Source: Patella vulgata (Eukaryota; Mollusca; Gastropoda; Patellidae). From it: 64,000 nt of DNA. Of the stretch, positions 63,966 through 64,000 are shown in pieces. The notes below the pieces were generated by a model. The model ran no database searches. It saw only the letters and a list, made by a program, of their open reading frames with translations, and was not told the origin of the DNA. Position 1 is the first letter of the stretch, and the number at the start of each line of letters is the position of its first letter. Location of the stretch: positions 41,820,593 through 41,884,592 of the forward strand of contig NC_065882.2 of NCBI RefSeq assembly GCF_932274485.2, written 5' to 3'. A program made the translations under genes and the position numbers.

Positions 63966-64000
63966 GGGGGGGTTGGGTGGCTGAATGGTTAGCACGTGCG
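63966..64000 (+). mobile_element. SINE type 1, head only (cut by window edge)
   Basis: GGGGGGTTGGGTGGCTGAAT then GGTTAGCACGTGCG matches the heads of the SINEs at 1454 and 45808. Inserted in a family A core. Confidence 0.85.

Overview
This is AT-rich, intron-rich animal DNA, most likely from a mollusc. The evidence is spliceosomal introns with GT-AG ends, abundant tRNA-derived SINEs, and dense pearl/CvA-like elements: tandem core repeats that end in an ACGG-rich tract and a short hairpin, a type described from bivalves. No operons, CRISPR arrays or convincing bacterial genes are present. Most short open frames are repeat translations. Two host genes can be read, arranged head to head. On the minus strand, a complete PUM3 (Puf-A/Pumilio homolog 3) gene runs from a start codon at 49031 to a stop at 9993. 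I resolved 17 coding exons whose phases join into a protein of about 786 residues spread over 39 kb. On the plus strand, the first two coding exons of a mitochondrial-type adenylate kinase (AK3/AK4 lineage) lie at 51555-51699 and 55354-55473, and the gene continues past the right edge. The 2.5 kb between the two starts probably holds both promoters. Layout: 1-9.9 kb is the region downstream of PUM3, filled by a pearl-like 3' end, a small LINE scrap, a foldback carrying a SINE, a 5 kb nested inverted repeat carrying another pearl-like copy, and one more pearl-like copy. 10-49 kb is PUM3. Its introns hold a degraded LINE inserted into a pearl-like element, a foldback interrupted by a TA-flanked 3.1 kb DNA transposon, two hAT-type elements with 8-bp target duplications (one with a SINE in its BED finger), a 1.7 kb TIR element, and many pearl-like arrays. 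49-64 kb is the promoter interval and adenylate kinase introns, with a LINE fragment, SINEs, a foldback, a piggyBac-like end and minus-strand pearl-like arrays to the edge. The dominant repeats fall into four core families, called A to D here. A, B and D share one plan: a 5' cap holding a short palindrome and ATACGCCCACA, tandem core units (about 150 bp in B and D; about 165 bp halves, 330 bp pairs, in A), then a GGAC/ACGG-rich stretch and a 3' hairpin ending GGGCGTATAAAAA. The 5' ATACGCCCACA(TTTT) is the reverse complement of the 3' (AAAA)TGTGGGCGTAT, giving subterminal inverted repeats as in Helentron-type rolling-circle elements. One copy has an empty site inside the window that shows insertion without target duplication. 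The most unusual host-gene signals are two tandem duplications placed exactly on PUM3 splice sites: four copies of the exon 14 donor, and a 45-bp duplication of the exon 1 acceptor plus start codon.
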